Part shown: positions 56,076-64,000 of the stretch, piece by piece
Layout: the number at the start of each line of letters is the position of its first letter
Numbering within the stretch: the stretch's first letter is position 1
Source of the DNA: Acytostelium subglobosum LB1
Taxonomy: Eukaryota; Evosea; Eumycetozoa; Acytosteliales; Acytosteliaceae
Direction of reading: 5' to 3'
Length of the DNA: 64,000 nt
NCBI RefSeq assembly: GCF_000787575.1
Contig: NW_012236495.1
Span: 62,001-126,000 of the forward strand
The notes under the pieces: model-generated
The model's input: only the letters and a program-made list of their open reading frames with translations
What the model was told of the DNA's origin: nothing
Databases searched by the model: none
Translations under genes and position numbers: made by a program

Positions 56076-56900
56076 TATTATTATTATTATTTAATATATA
56101 TGTAATTCTATAAGTTGTTTGATTGTTTGATTGATTGATTGATTGATTGTTAGACATCTTTCAATGATTGATCTACCATCATTGCTGGACCAGATCCAAC
56201 CTCCGACCTTCCTTCCTTCCTTCATCATTCATTCTTTCTTCCTTCAATCAATCATGATCTCATTGTCCATGACTCTGACTTAATCTTCTCTTCATCATTC
56301 ACACCCACTCTCTCACTCACTCTCATCATCCTGCCTCACATGATCTGAATGATTGATACCTACATGACAGAGTGTAGTATATGTATGTATAATGAATATA
56401 GATATATGATGTATATGTATATATATGTATCTGTATTCAAAGAAGAAGAAGTCAAAGGTAAGTGTCGATGATGGATGGATGCTGTCTCTCTGTCTGTTTG
56501 TTTGTTGGTTTCCTTCTGCCAATGTTTGTTTGTTTGGATAAATCAAAGAGAGAGGGAGGTTGGGGGTGTGGGTGGTCTGTTGGTTGGAGGGAAGGATGGT
56601 GGTAAGGGTTTGTGTTTGGCAGTGTGTAGGGAGGTAGTGGTTGGGAAGAATGACCCATTTATTTTTTTTGCATTCATTAATATCATCCAATTGGGGGGTT
56701 TTTTGTTGTACATTTGAAATCCATGTTTTATTTGAATTTTTGGTCATCCAACTTTAAAAAACAATGAATCATTCGAACTTCAAACTTTCATCCAATTACA
56801 GGAATTCAAATGTTTGTAATTTCCAAAGTGATAAAGTGGCGCATTTTGCAATTCAAGTTATAATTATAACTTCATCCACACACAAACAAACAGTTACACA
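56076..56900. other. Divergent intergenic region
   Basis: 825 bp between paxillin (-) and the BRCT gene (+). gattgattgatt repeats just upstream of paxillin, ttccttccttcc (~56206-56224), atgtatatatgta (~56410), gtttgtttg tracts (~56500, 56526) and a T8 run. A gtggcgcattttg at 56836-56848 is a weak E2F-like match near the BRCT gene. No gene recognised. Confidence 0.5.
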
Positions 56901-58873
56901 ATGGACACACTAGTTGAGGATGCTGACCAAGTGGATATAAACCAGAAGAAGTTCAAGAAGAATAATGTTGTGGCAGAGTTCACCAACCTGGAAGAGGTTG
57001 ACTCAACTCCTCCAATTAGTGAGAATGAGAGGAACACTGCTGCTTTGGCAGCTGCAATGAACAATGATGATGATTATAAAATCAATGCTGAAGGTTAGTG
57101 TGTGGATGATCATTGATTGATTGATTGATTGAGCAAGGTATTGACTCTCAAGTTCATTGACAATGCAGGCTCAGACTTGGACATTGACCAAGCATCATTG
57201 GATGAAAAGAAGAGTGCTGCTGCCACTGCTACAAAGAAAAGACCAGCGCCACCAAAGCCAGCATCACCACCTGTCAAGAAGAGAGCATCAAGGCTGAGAA
57301 AGGCAGCTGTCAGTGATGAGTCTACGAATGAAGAGTCTGATGATGATGATGAGAAGGAGCCAGACACAAAGAAGAAGGGTAGGGCATCATCAAAGAAAGA
57401 GACAGAGAGAGAGAAAGAGAAGAAGGAGAAAGAGAAGGAGAAGGCAAAGGAGAAAGAGAAGAAGGAGGCTGAGAAGAAAGAGAAAGAAAAGGAGAAGGAG
57501 AAGGAGAAGAAACAAAAGGAGAAGGAAAAGAAAGATAAAGAGAGGAAGGAGAAGGAGGACGAAGACAAGGCAAAGGCGAATAAGAAAACAGATAGTACAA
57601 AGAAAACAAATGACAAGACAAAGGAGGACAAGAAAGAGGAGAGCACAACAACAAAGAGAGCAACCAGATCAAGGTCAAAGAAGGAGGATGAAGTCGAAGA
57701 TGATGTGGATGATGAAGTCTCTGAAGATGAAAAGAGACCCGTGAAGAAAGATACCAAGACAACATCATCAAAGTCCACAAAGAAGGAAGCAGCCACAACA
57801 ACACCAAGCAAAACAAAGGAGAAGGAGAAAGAGAAAGAGAAGGAGAAGGGAAAGACCAAGGCAGAGACAAAGGCAGAGACACCAAAGTCACTTGGAAAGA
57901 GAAAGAAGAATGATGATGTTGATCAACTGTCAGATGAGGAGGTTGAGTCACCTACAAAGAAGTCAAAGGCAGAGACAAGCAAGAAGGCAGTCACTCCAAC
58001 AAAGTCGATTGTGGAAAAAGAGAAGAAAGATGACAAGAAAGATGACAAGAAAGATGACAAGAAAGAGGACAAGAAGGTTGACAGTAAGGACAAGAAGGAG
58101 AAGAAAGGAAAGGAGAATGAGGATAGCAATGCAGGATCAAAGACAAAGAAGACACCAAAGGTCAAGGCATCTAGGGACAGTGTTATCAAGGAGAAAGAGG
58201 AAGAGGAGAAACATGTCGAGGACGAACATATGAGCGATGAGGACGACGACATTTGCATCTGTCTATCGGCATTCTCTGACGAGCAGAGGGAAGGACTGGA
58301 CCATGTGATCAGGAAGATGGGTGCGACAGTCACAGACAACGAGACTGAGTGCACACATCTGCTGCTTGGCTCCAAGGTGCGCACTTACAAACTGCTACAT
58401 GCAATGGCCTCTGGCAAATGGATCCTCACACATCAATGGGTCATTGACTCGGACAAGAAGAGAATGTGGCAAGAGGAGTCAGACTATGAATCCAATCACT
58501 TTGCTGGCATCAAGGCAGCGCGCACTGCTCACGAGTCTGGCGAGACCCTATTCAAAGACATGTCATTCTTTGTTTGCAAGAAGATTGACAAGATGTCAAT
58601 GAACAAGGATCAGAAGACGAAGCTCATCACATTACTTGGTGGAAAGGTAAGTCATCGAAGCTCATCCATCACATCATAGGTTGACTTTGCTAACTCATCA
58701 AACAACTACAACAACAGTTGGTTAGGGAAGTGGACAAGTGCGATGTTTGTATCTCAGACACCAAGGCAGAGGCATCTGGCGCAGGTGACAAGCCAGTGGT
58801 CACTGAGAAATGGATATTTGATTCACTGGATCAATACAAGCTGTTGCCTCACAAGGACTACTTGGCGCAGTGA
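56901..58873 (+). CDS. Tandem-BRCT nuclear protein with long Lys/Glu-rich region
   Basis: Three exons (56901-57097, 57134-58646, 58718-58873), 621 residues. Residues 1-90 are acidic and ordered-looking (VVAEFTNLEEVDSTPPISEN, VLTLKFIDNAGSDLDIDQA); ~100-410 are a KEKEK/KDDKK low-complexity helix-forming region with several basic nuclear signals. Residues ~435-620 carry two BRCT repeats: ICICLSAFSDEQREGLDHVI with RKMGATVTDNETECTHLLLG and GKWILTHQWVIDSDK, then FFVCKKIDK...LITLLGGKLVREVDKCDV and PVVTEKWIFDSLDQYKLLP. The pair resembles the phospho-Ser-binding C-terminal modules of MDC1/PTIP-type DNA-damage proteins (G-A/G-K-V and W-I). No FHA or RING is seen. The first intron (36 bp, 57098-57133) is the shortest and its boundaries are less certain. 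Confidence 0.82.
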
Positions 58874-59014
58874 TTGATTGATCCAAGACCATACACGACA
58901 ATGACAACATATAGCAAGCAACGCAATCAAACAAAGGTTTTGGATCACTTTAGTTAGTGATCAATTGATTATTGGCAACATGTTGCCAGCACATTCCATT
59001 CCATTTCGATCCAT

Positions 59015-59872
59015 TTATTGTCTCGTGAATATGAACATCTTGGCCATTGTAGACACAGTTGTATCCTTTGTGAATGTAGAGATTGGCACTGATGTCATCT
59101 AGATTGATTGATCGATTGGATTAGCAAGTTGGAGGGACAGCACAGAGGAGACCAAGACTTACATTGAACTTATAATGGGTGGATACTCTCTCCACAGTTG
59201 GAAGATGATTCTTTCTGTCCAAGAATGACAAATAGAATGAGGATCCAGGTTCGCCACTGAGAAGTTGGTTAACTGTGTAGAATAGGGGCTCGATAGATGC
59301 GTCAAAGTAGACCAAGTCCGATCCAATGATGATGTCAAAGTGATTGCCACCATAGCTCTGTTTGATTGTATCCAATGTACTGTTGTTGCCCCACCCCAGA
59401 TGTACAACAGTTGGTCTCGTCATGTAAAGATGTTTGTTGTTGTCAATGTTGAGTTCAAGTTGTTCGAAAGTAGACTGCTCTCCATCACTCATCACGGTTG
59501 TACGAGCAAACTTTGATACGGCCAATCCACATACTCCAACGCCTGTACCCAATTCCAGCACAGTCTTGTCCACAAATTGTTTACGATTGAATGCAATATA
59601 ATGACCAAGTATAGATGCTGCAGGCCATGGTAACAGACCAGTAGTTGGTTGTATATTCTGATTCTGTAGTCTACATGAGTGAATGAGTGGAGTGAGTGAA
59701 TGATTGAGTGATTGATTGAATGAATGAGTGTCACATCACAAACTTACTCTTGTCCTTTGATTGTAAGTGTTAGGTCATCTGCAAAGGTGTACTTGTAATC
59801 TTCAACAGCATCGCTGACTACGAATATATCAGACAATCCAGTGATATCCTCATCATCACTATCTATTGACAT
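59015..59872 (-). CDS. METTL21-type protein lysine methyltransferase
   Basis: Three exons (complement of 59015-59098, 59163-59670, 59748-59872), 238 residues. Seven-beta-strand SAM-dependent methyltransferase of methyltransferase family 16: TTGLLPWPAASILGHYI (the G-x-x-x-W-P/W-x-A motif), motif I TVLELGTGVGVCGLAVSKFA, acidic loop VMSDGEQSTFEQLELNIDNN, and post-motif HFDIIIGSDLVYFDASIEPL, in which S-D-L-V-Y is the METTL21 D-x-x-Y signature. Members methylate Hsp70, eEF1A, eEF2 or VCP; target not inferable. The last exon reads MTSVPISTFTKD... and ends MFIFTRQ, the usual terminal beta-strand; another frame of that exon is also open to 58950, so the 3' end is less certain. Confidence 0.85.
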
Positions 59873-60134
59873 CTATAACACTTATATTACTGTCTTGTTA
59901 TTTGTTTGAGTGCGAAAGGCGAACGGAATGAATGACGTCGAGTGTTTTCCCCCACATGATCACATTCGTTAACGACACACCCACACATCAGATACAGATA
60001 CAGATACAGATACAGTTTATTACTAAATAAGGAAATAACCAAGTAGGACTCCATGATCAACAATATCTCTGATTGTGAGATTGATCGATTGACCATCAAG
60101 ATTTATGAGTGCACTCACTCGATCACTCGATCAA
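59873..60134. repeat. Spacer with (GATACA)n hexamer repeat
   Basis: 262-bp spacer. About four gataca units lie at 59991-60015. The remainder has gatcgatc/atcaatca low-complexity DNA next to the F-box gene stop. Confidence 0.6.
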
Positions 60135-61754
60135 TCAATCAATCAATTGTTGTTTGAAACGAATATAGTTGTAGGAGCAAGTCCTTGAGACAAACTGACC
60201 TATAAAGTCGCCAGTGTCCATCTGTCGCTCTTTCATCATCGGTGCAATCATTTTGTGATCAGAGACTTCAAACTCGATGTTGTCTATGCTGGATAGTGGA
60301 TACCTCGCCAGGACTCCAAATATATCTCGTAGGCCATCAAAGTCCTGATGAGCACGCATATAAGTACCAGACACAGATGTATCTTGTTCGCGCCCTTCGC
60401 TACGGTTTGATCTACCAATCAAAATCGATTCCAACTTGGTCTCGCCCACCACCACGTTGATCAGCCTGTCCTTCAGATCGTTCGTGAGATGCTTGTAGTC
60501 GCCAATGAATAGACTGGACAGTCGTTGGTGGGCGCGAAGGAAGTCGAGGAACTGATCAAAGTTGTCGTGAGCCGTGAGGTATCGATGGTGATCATACAGG
60601 AATAGTTGTAGCAGGTTGGACGCTGTGTTTGCCTTGAGGAACGATGTGAACGCTGCTGGTGTAGTTTCATATTGTAGCCATAGTTTTTGAATGTTGTCCG
60701 GCAACTTGGGTAGTACTACGGCATGTTGTGTGTTTGGAGCTGCCTCCATGAGTGATCCCTGCAAGTAAAAGATACTTGGCTGGGCAGAGATGGCCACGAG
60801 ATGATCAGGTCGCACACTGAATGGCAAGTGGAGGATGGTGGGATGGTCAAGAGTCTTGAGGTACGCGATGAGGCCAGCGTTGAAGTTGTCTATCTCGGCC
60901 TGCGAGTAGATTTTAGTTGCCAGAGTGGTCACCTTGAGCTTCTCGATATGCTTCTGCGTGGACAGTCCGCGGAGCAATGATCCAAGGTCGCCAAGGTACA
61001 ATCTTTTGATTTTGAGTGTAGTCAAACGACAGCGCGCATTGGCCAAGATGTCAAACACTCGCTCAAAGAATACAGCAGAGGTTGCTCGGCGCCCTGGTGG
61101 CACGTATGATGATTGTCGCGTGTTTAAGGCCGAGAGGAAGGAGAGCTTCTTCAAAGTGGGCGCGGTATCCTTGAGTAGTCCCAACAATGTACTGTTATGC
61201 TCGTCAACTTCTCCAAGGAACATGATGATGAGGCTCGTGAGATGTCGGAGCGGGAAGTCCTGGGCAGGGTAGTGATGCACAATCGACGACTGAAGACAAA
61301 TGTTGCTGAGCGAGGGTCGCTCACTGATCATACGGTACACTGTACGGATCATGTTATCGTGAGACGGGTCGATTTCAGATGCGCCAGAGTACACAGCAAA
61401 GTGAGTGGTTTGCGACATCATCTTGGCGAGCAGTTGCTCGCCATCTGGGTGATTGACGTACAGTGCACGCAGATTATGGAGGCTGGCGACAAAGGCCGTT
61501 GTGTAGCGGTAGGCAAAGTTGGGGCTAGCCAGGTGGACTCCAAAGTCAGACTTGAGGAACATGTCACCAACGTTGCTGGTCAGATGTGCAGAGGCGTGTT
61601 CAGCAAACACTTTGCACACCAAGAACATTGTCATCTTCCATTTAATACCTACAAAGTGATCCACCATGCTATAGTGCACAATCCTGGCCAACACATAATG
61701 AGGCAGTTGAATCAATGATGATGGTGATGATGGTGATGATGAAGTATCCGACAT
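60135..61754 (-). CDS. Dictyostelid F-box/LRR-like protein
   Basis: Single exon, 539 residues from MSDTSSSPSSPSS; an in-frame ATG 57 bp upstream is less likely. Residues ~15-60 (LIQLPHYVLARIVHYSMVDH, KWKMTMFLVCKVFAEHASAH) match the F-box-like start of many dictyostelid proteins (L-P...I..Y...W....LVCK.F). The rest has leucine-rich, irregular repeats (LRHLTSLIIMFLGEVDEHNS, PTLKKLSFLSALN, CRLTTLKIKRLYLGDLGSLL). Likely an SCF-type substrate adaptor or relative; dictyostelid genomes hold many diverged copies. It contains no introns, unlike most neighbours. Confidence 0.7.
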   Translation of the reverse strand: MSDTSSSPSSPSSLIQLPHYVLARIVHYSMVDHFVGIKWKMTMFLVCKVFAEHASAHLTSNVGDMFLKSDFGVHLASPNFAYRYTTAFVASLHNLRALYVNHPDGEQLLAKMMSQTTHFAVYSGASEIDPSHDNMIRTVYRMISERPSLSNICLQSSIVHHYPAQDFPLRHLTSLIIMFLGEVDEHNSTLLGLLKDTAPTLKKLSFLSALNTRQSSYVPPGRRATSAVFFERVFDILANARCRLTTLKIKRLYLGDLGSLLRGLSTQKHIEKLKVTTLATKIYSQAEIDNFNAGLIAYLKTLDHPTILHLPFSVRPDHLVAISAQPSIFYLQGSLMEAAPNTQHAVVLPKLPDNIQKLWLQYETTPAAFTSFLKANTASNLLQLFLYDHHRYLTAHDNFDQFLDFLRAHQRLSSLFIGDYKHLTNDLKDRLINVVVGETKLESILIGRSNRSEGREQDTSVSGTYMRAHQDFDGLRDIFGVLARYPLSSIDNIEFEVSDHKMIAPMMKERQMDTGDFIGQFVSRTCSYNYIRFKQQLID

Positions 61755-62215
61755 GATTATTACAATATATATATCTCTGTTTGTTAGGAGGAATGAGTGA
61801 TCAATGACCATGGATAGAGTTTCCTTTGTGGTCTCACTTTTTGATCACTTCTGGAACTTCAGAATTGATTGATTGGAGCATTGACAATATCAGGTGTACT
61901 ATAAAGTCACTCCTCTTCTTCCATGATGATAGGTTGAAAGAATGATAGAGATAAGACCGATGATTAAGATAGAAACTTTTTGATGCCAACGAACAAATAG
62001 ATGTACAGACTAGGAAGGTCCTCCAATACACCATTTAATTAATAATTTAATTAAATATTTTTCTCGCAGCTGAGGAGTGGATCTTCCAGTTATTAATAAC
62101 CAACACCGGTCTTCATTTGTTTAGTTGTTTGATTGATGAATAGACTTTTATTTAATAGATGACAGTGCAACAACAACTATATTAATTATCTCCTCCAACT
62201 CCTTTTTTTATCATC
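61755..62215. other. Divergent intergenic region
   Basis: About 460 bp between the F-box/LRR-like gene (-) and the coiled-coil gene (+). AT-rich around 62033-62060 (taattaataatttaattaaat). No gene recognised. Confidence 0.45.
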
Positions 62216-62662
62216 ATGGCAGATCAACAAAAACAACAACAACTACATCAACCCGATCAACAACAGCAACAACAGCAACAACAAAAACAACAACAACCCG
62301 ATCAACAACAACAATATGCTTATCCCGGTTGGGTCCCCGATCCAAATATCCAAGCACAAATTGATGCAATGGAGAACAACAACAATCTCACAGATCAACA
62401 ACGACTCTCCATTATTCGGAGAATAACCACGGATATTAGATATCTCAACCTGAGGTTGCTTCTTTTATTTGCCGATCAAGATGCCCCTCAACCAGCCCGT
62501 AAGTACAAACATTGGCTCAATGTCTTCATTCAATACTAAAGTACAGTTGTTCAAGCCGGTGAAGCAGGAAAGAGATCTTATGAGGAGCTGGAGAAGCAAG
62601 TCCAGAACCTGACCGAAGAGGTTTGCATTCTACGTCTAGATCTCATCAATTTCAAAGAATGA
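62216..62662 (+). CDS. Small Q-rich coiled-coil protein, unknown
   Basis: Two exons (62216-62498, 62547-62662), 132 residues. Residues 1-40 are nearly pure Gln; then YAYPGWVPDPNIQAQIDAME, LTDQQRLSIIRRITTDIRYL and, after the intron, SYEELEKQVQNLTEEVCILR followed by LDLINFKE, a leucine-heptad coiled coil. The intron is 48 bp (62499-62546), among the shortest here. No family recognised. Upstream leader is AT-rich. Confidence 0.65.
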
Positions 62663-62692
62663 TTCTCCTTAAAATGGATGGATATTGATGAT

Positions 62693-64000
62693 TTATTTGC
62701 TGACAGTACTCATCTCTTTGAGCTTGGCCTCAACTCTGCGGTCTTCAAGTCGTATCTGTTTGTTCTTTTTAAAGACTACATAGGCTACACCTACTGCGGC
62801 TATGATAGTAACACCACATACAACTGCGATTGTAGCAATCTTCCATGTGCTGAACTTGTCGTCTTGTTGTACAACAGACACACCACATAGCACTGGATGT
62901 TCCTCATCATTGCCTGGATCGACCAGCATTGCAAAGTTTGGATCAATGTCACACAGATGGCATTGTGGCAGGTGGATGCCAAAGTATGTGTCATTGATCA
63001 GTTCGTTCAATGAGTAGAATGGACGGCCGTCCGACAGACCGACTGGTAGGAAGCTGCCGTAGAATTGCATTCCATTGTAGTTCATCTTAACATATTGGAG
63101 ATTGCCATCTACTGGATTGACACCCTTGATCAACGACGGGTGGCAGGCAGAGTCTTGATGTGTGAATCCCGAGTCCATCTTGACCATGATCCTCAACGTG
63201 TTCAAGTTGGACCTATATCTCCATCCATTGACCTTCATCGACATCTTGATTGAGTGAGCATCAAGTGTTGTGTTGGTACCTGCGAATTGAATAACAGTGA
63301 GTGATGACGATGTCTGGAGACGGACGATTACATCCAAGTAGTCATCTTGTTTGTTGATCAAGTTGTACTGATTGATTGACAATGCACCATTGGTATAGTC
63401 CATCCTACTCCATGACGTTGTGAGCACCTCCTTGACAACATGATCAAGTTGGTCCAACTCTTGGATTGACACGATGGATATGTTGAATTGAGAGACGTTG
63501 GATGTCAACATTGTAGTAGGTGTGTCGACCACGGGTAGACTGATGACAGTGTTTGGATTGATCTGTGATTTACAAGTGAGCCCACCATAGTTGGCAAAGC
63601 ACTGGCACTGCCCTCTTACACACACTCCATTGCCATGACACTTGGATTGGTTTCCACATTGATCCTTGATTACTAATGGCACCACCATGAGATCTGAACT
63701 TGATGTATATATACTGCCTCTAACACTAATCGTCAAGTTGGCAGGACCAGCATTCAATGTAGAGTCGAGGTGGCATACTATTGATGAGTTGGTGATTGCC
63801 AACACTGTGCAATTCAACTTATCAATCACAACCTTGGTGTCATTTCCAGTCACATTGTATCCAAAGTTGCCATATATCGTTACATTGGTTTGATTGGCCA
63901 ATATAGGTGGGATGGAAGTGACCAAAGGGTAGTCTATATATGTGACCCAATGGATGGTTAGCAAGTTTGATTGATTGGGAGTCATGGAGTGGTTACATAC
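62693..64000 (-). CDS. EGF/TIG-domain cell-surface protein, C-terminal part
   Basis: The frame is open to the window edge, so the 5' part is missing; 435 residues are seen. Order: an IPT/TIG-like beta domain (SIPPILANQTNVTIYGNFGY, TISVRGSIYT), an EGF-like domain (CGNQSKCHGNGVCVRGQCQC followed by FANYGGLTC), a ~200-residue beta-rich extracellular region of the dictyostelid TIG/EGF surface protein type (YLDVIVRLQTSSSLTVIQFA, WRYRSNLNTLRIMVKMDSGF), many N-x-S/T sites, a membrane span (IATIAVVCGVTIIAAVGVAY) and a short basic/acidic cytoplasmic tail ending EMSTVSK. The architecture fits tgr/comC-like adhesion or signalling receptors. It is convergent with the coiled-coil gene, only 30 bp apart. 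Confidence 0.85.
   Translation of the reverse strand, partial: VCNHSMTPNQSNLLTIHWVTYIDYPLVTSIPPILANQTNVTIYGNFGYNVTGNDTKVVIDKLNCTVLAITNSSIVCHLDSTLNAGPANLTISVRGSIYTSSSDLMVVPLVIKDQCGNQSKCHGNGVCVRGQCQCFANYGGLTCKSQINPNTVISLPVVDTPTTMLTSNVSQFNISIVSIQELDQLDHVVKEVLTTSWSRMDYTNGALSINQYNLINKQDDYLDVIVRLQTSSSLTVIQFAGTNTTLDAHSIKMSMKVNGWRYRSNLNTLRIMVKMDSGFTHQDSACHPSLIKGVNPVDGNLQYVKMNYNGMQFYGSFLPVGLSDGRPFYSLNELINDTYFGIHLPQCHLCDIDPNFAMLVDPGNDEEHPVLCGVSVVQQDDKFSTWKIATIAVVCGVTIIAAVGVAYVVFKKNKQIRLEDRRVEAKLKEMSTVSK

Noticed and set aside
57110-57859. 249-codon Ser/Phe-rich open frame antisense to the BRCT gene
   Set aside because: It is the complement of the AAG/GAG-rich Lys/Glu tract; composition explains it.
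58950-59014. Alternative longer 3' frame for the METTL21-like gene ending at 58950
   Set aside because: It needs a different junction phase; the phase given by the donor leads to the shorter frame ending MFIFTRQ. Not fully excluded.
61197-61718. 173-codon plus-strand frame across the F-box/LRR-like gene
   Set aside because: Antisense shadow with no domain; the minus-strand 539-codon frame has leucine-repeat structure.
1-64000. Whole-window check for LTR elements, DNA transposons or tRNA clusters
   Set aside because: I saw no reverse transcriptase, integrase or transposase reading, no long terminal repeats and no convincing tRNA; an exhaustive search was not possible by eye.

Overview
The window is nuclear DNA from a dictyostelid social amoeba (Amoebozoa). 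The evidence is the gene style: tightly packed protein genes, short GT-AG introns of about 55-95 bp (the longest is about 200 bp), AT-rich intergenic spacers, long CAA/AAC-type (Gln/Asn) repeats inside exons, and dictyostelid-type families (an hssA/2C/7E-like glycine-rich protein, a CBM49-like secreted protein, paxillin with LIM domains, F-box/LRR-type proteins, TIG/EGF adhesion-type proteins). Coding GC is clearly higher than in D. discoideum, so another dictyostelid group is likely; I cannot name the species. The sequence is a draft: it holds a 100-N scaffold gap (54865-54964), one lone N (30188) and at least two probable coding errors.

Layout. 1-11.1 kb: end of proteasome Rpt2 (+), SPATA20-like (-), NDRG-like hydrolase (-), RIO1 kinase (-), sideroflexin (+), Zim17/DNLZ zinc ribbon (+), GOT1 (-). 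11.3-19.2 kb: a large His-rich protein with a filamin-like segment and an SP-RING-like stretch (-), an enolase-superfamily epimerase (-), a CBM49-like secreted protein (+), V-ATPase subunit C (+). 20-34 kb: large ankyrin protein (+), EEP-family phosphatase/nuclease (-), PIG-Y with a Q-rich extension (+), VPS28 (+), SPT4 (-), a Q-rich unknown (+), a hydrophilin-like unknown (+), an importin-alpha-like ARM protein without IBB (+). 34-49 kb: STE-type kinase with DFN in place of DFG (+), hssA-like (+), a telomere-like (TTAGGG)n tract, UBE2C (-), an unknown (+), a glutaredoxin/PH-like fusion (-), ER alpha-glucosidase II (-), an unknown (+), a GATA factor (+). 49-64 kb: a decayed coding remnant, a small unknown, PTTG1IP-like, TPP1/sedolisin, paxillin, tandem-BRCT protein, METTL21-like methyltransferase, F-box/LRR-like protein, a coiled-coil protein and the 3' end of an EGF/TIG surface protein.

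The genes are mostly housekeeping and are not organised as one pathway. Themes that recur are endolysosomal traffic (VPS28, V-ATPase C, TPP1, GOT1), ER glycan and GPI work (glucosidase II, PIG-Y), mitochondria (sideroflexin, Zim17, perhaps SPATA20), ubiquitin/proteasome (Rpt2, UBE2C) and chromatin/transcription (SPT4, GATA, BRCT). I see no bona fide mobile element, tRNA, rRNA or CRISPR. The most unusual items are an exact 79-bp copy of a paxillin exon/intron boundary 28 kb away, a perfect-register interstitial telomere-like tract, and three uncommon domain combinations.
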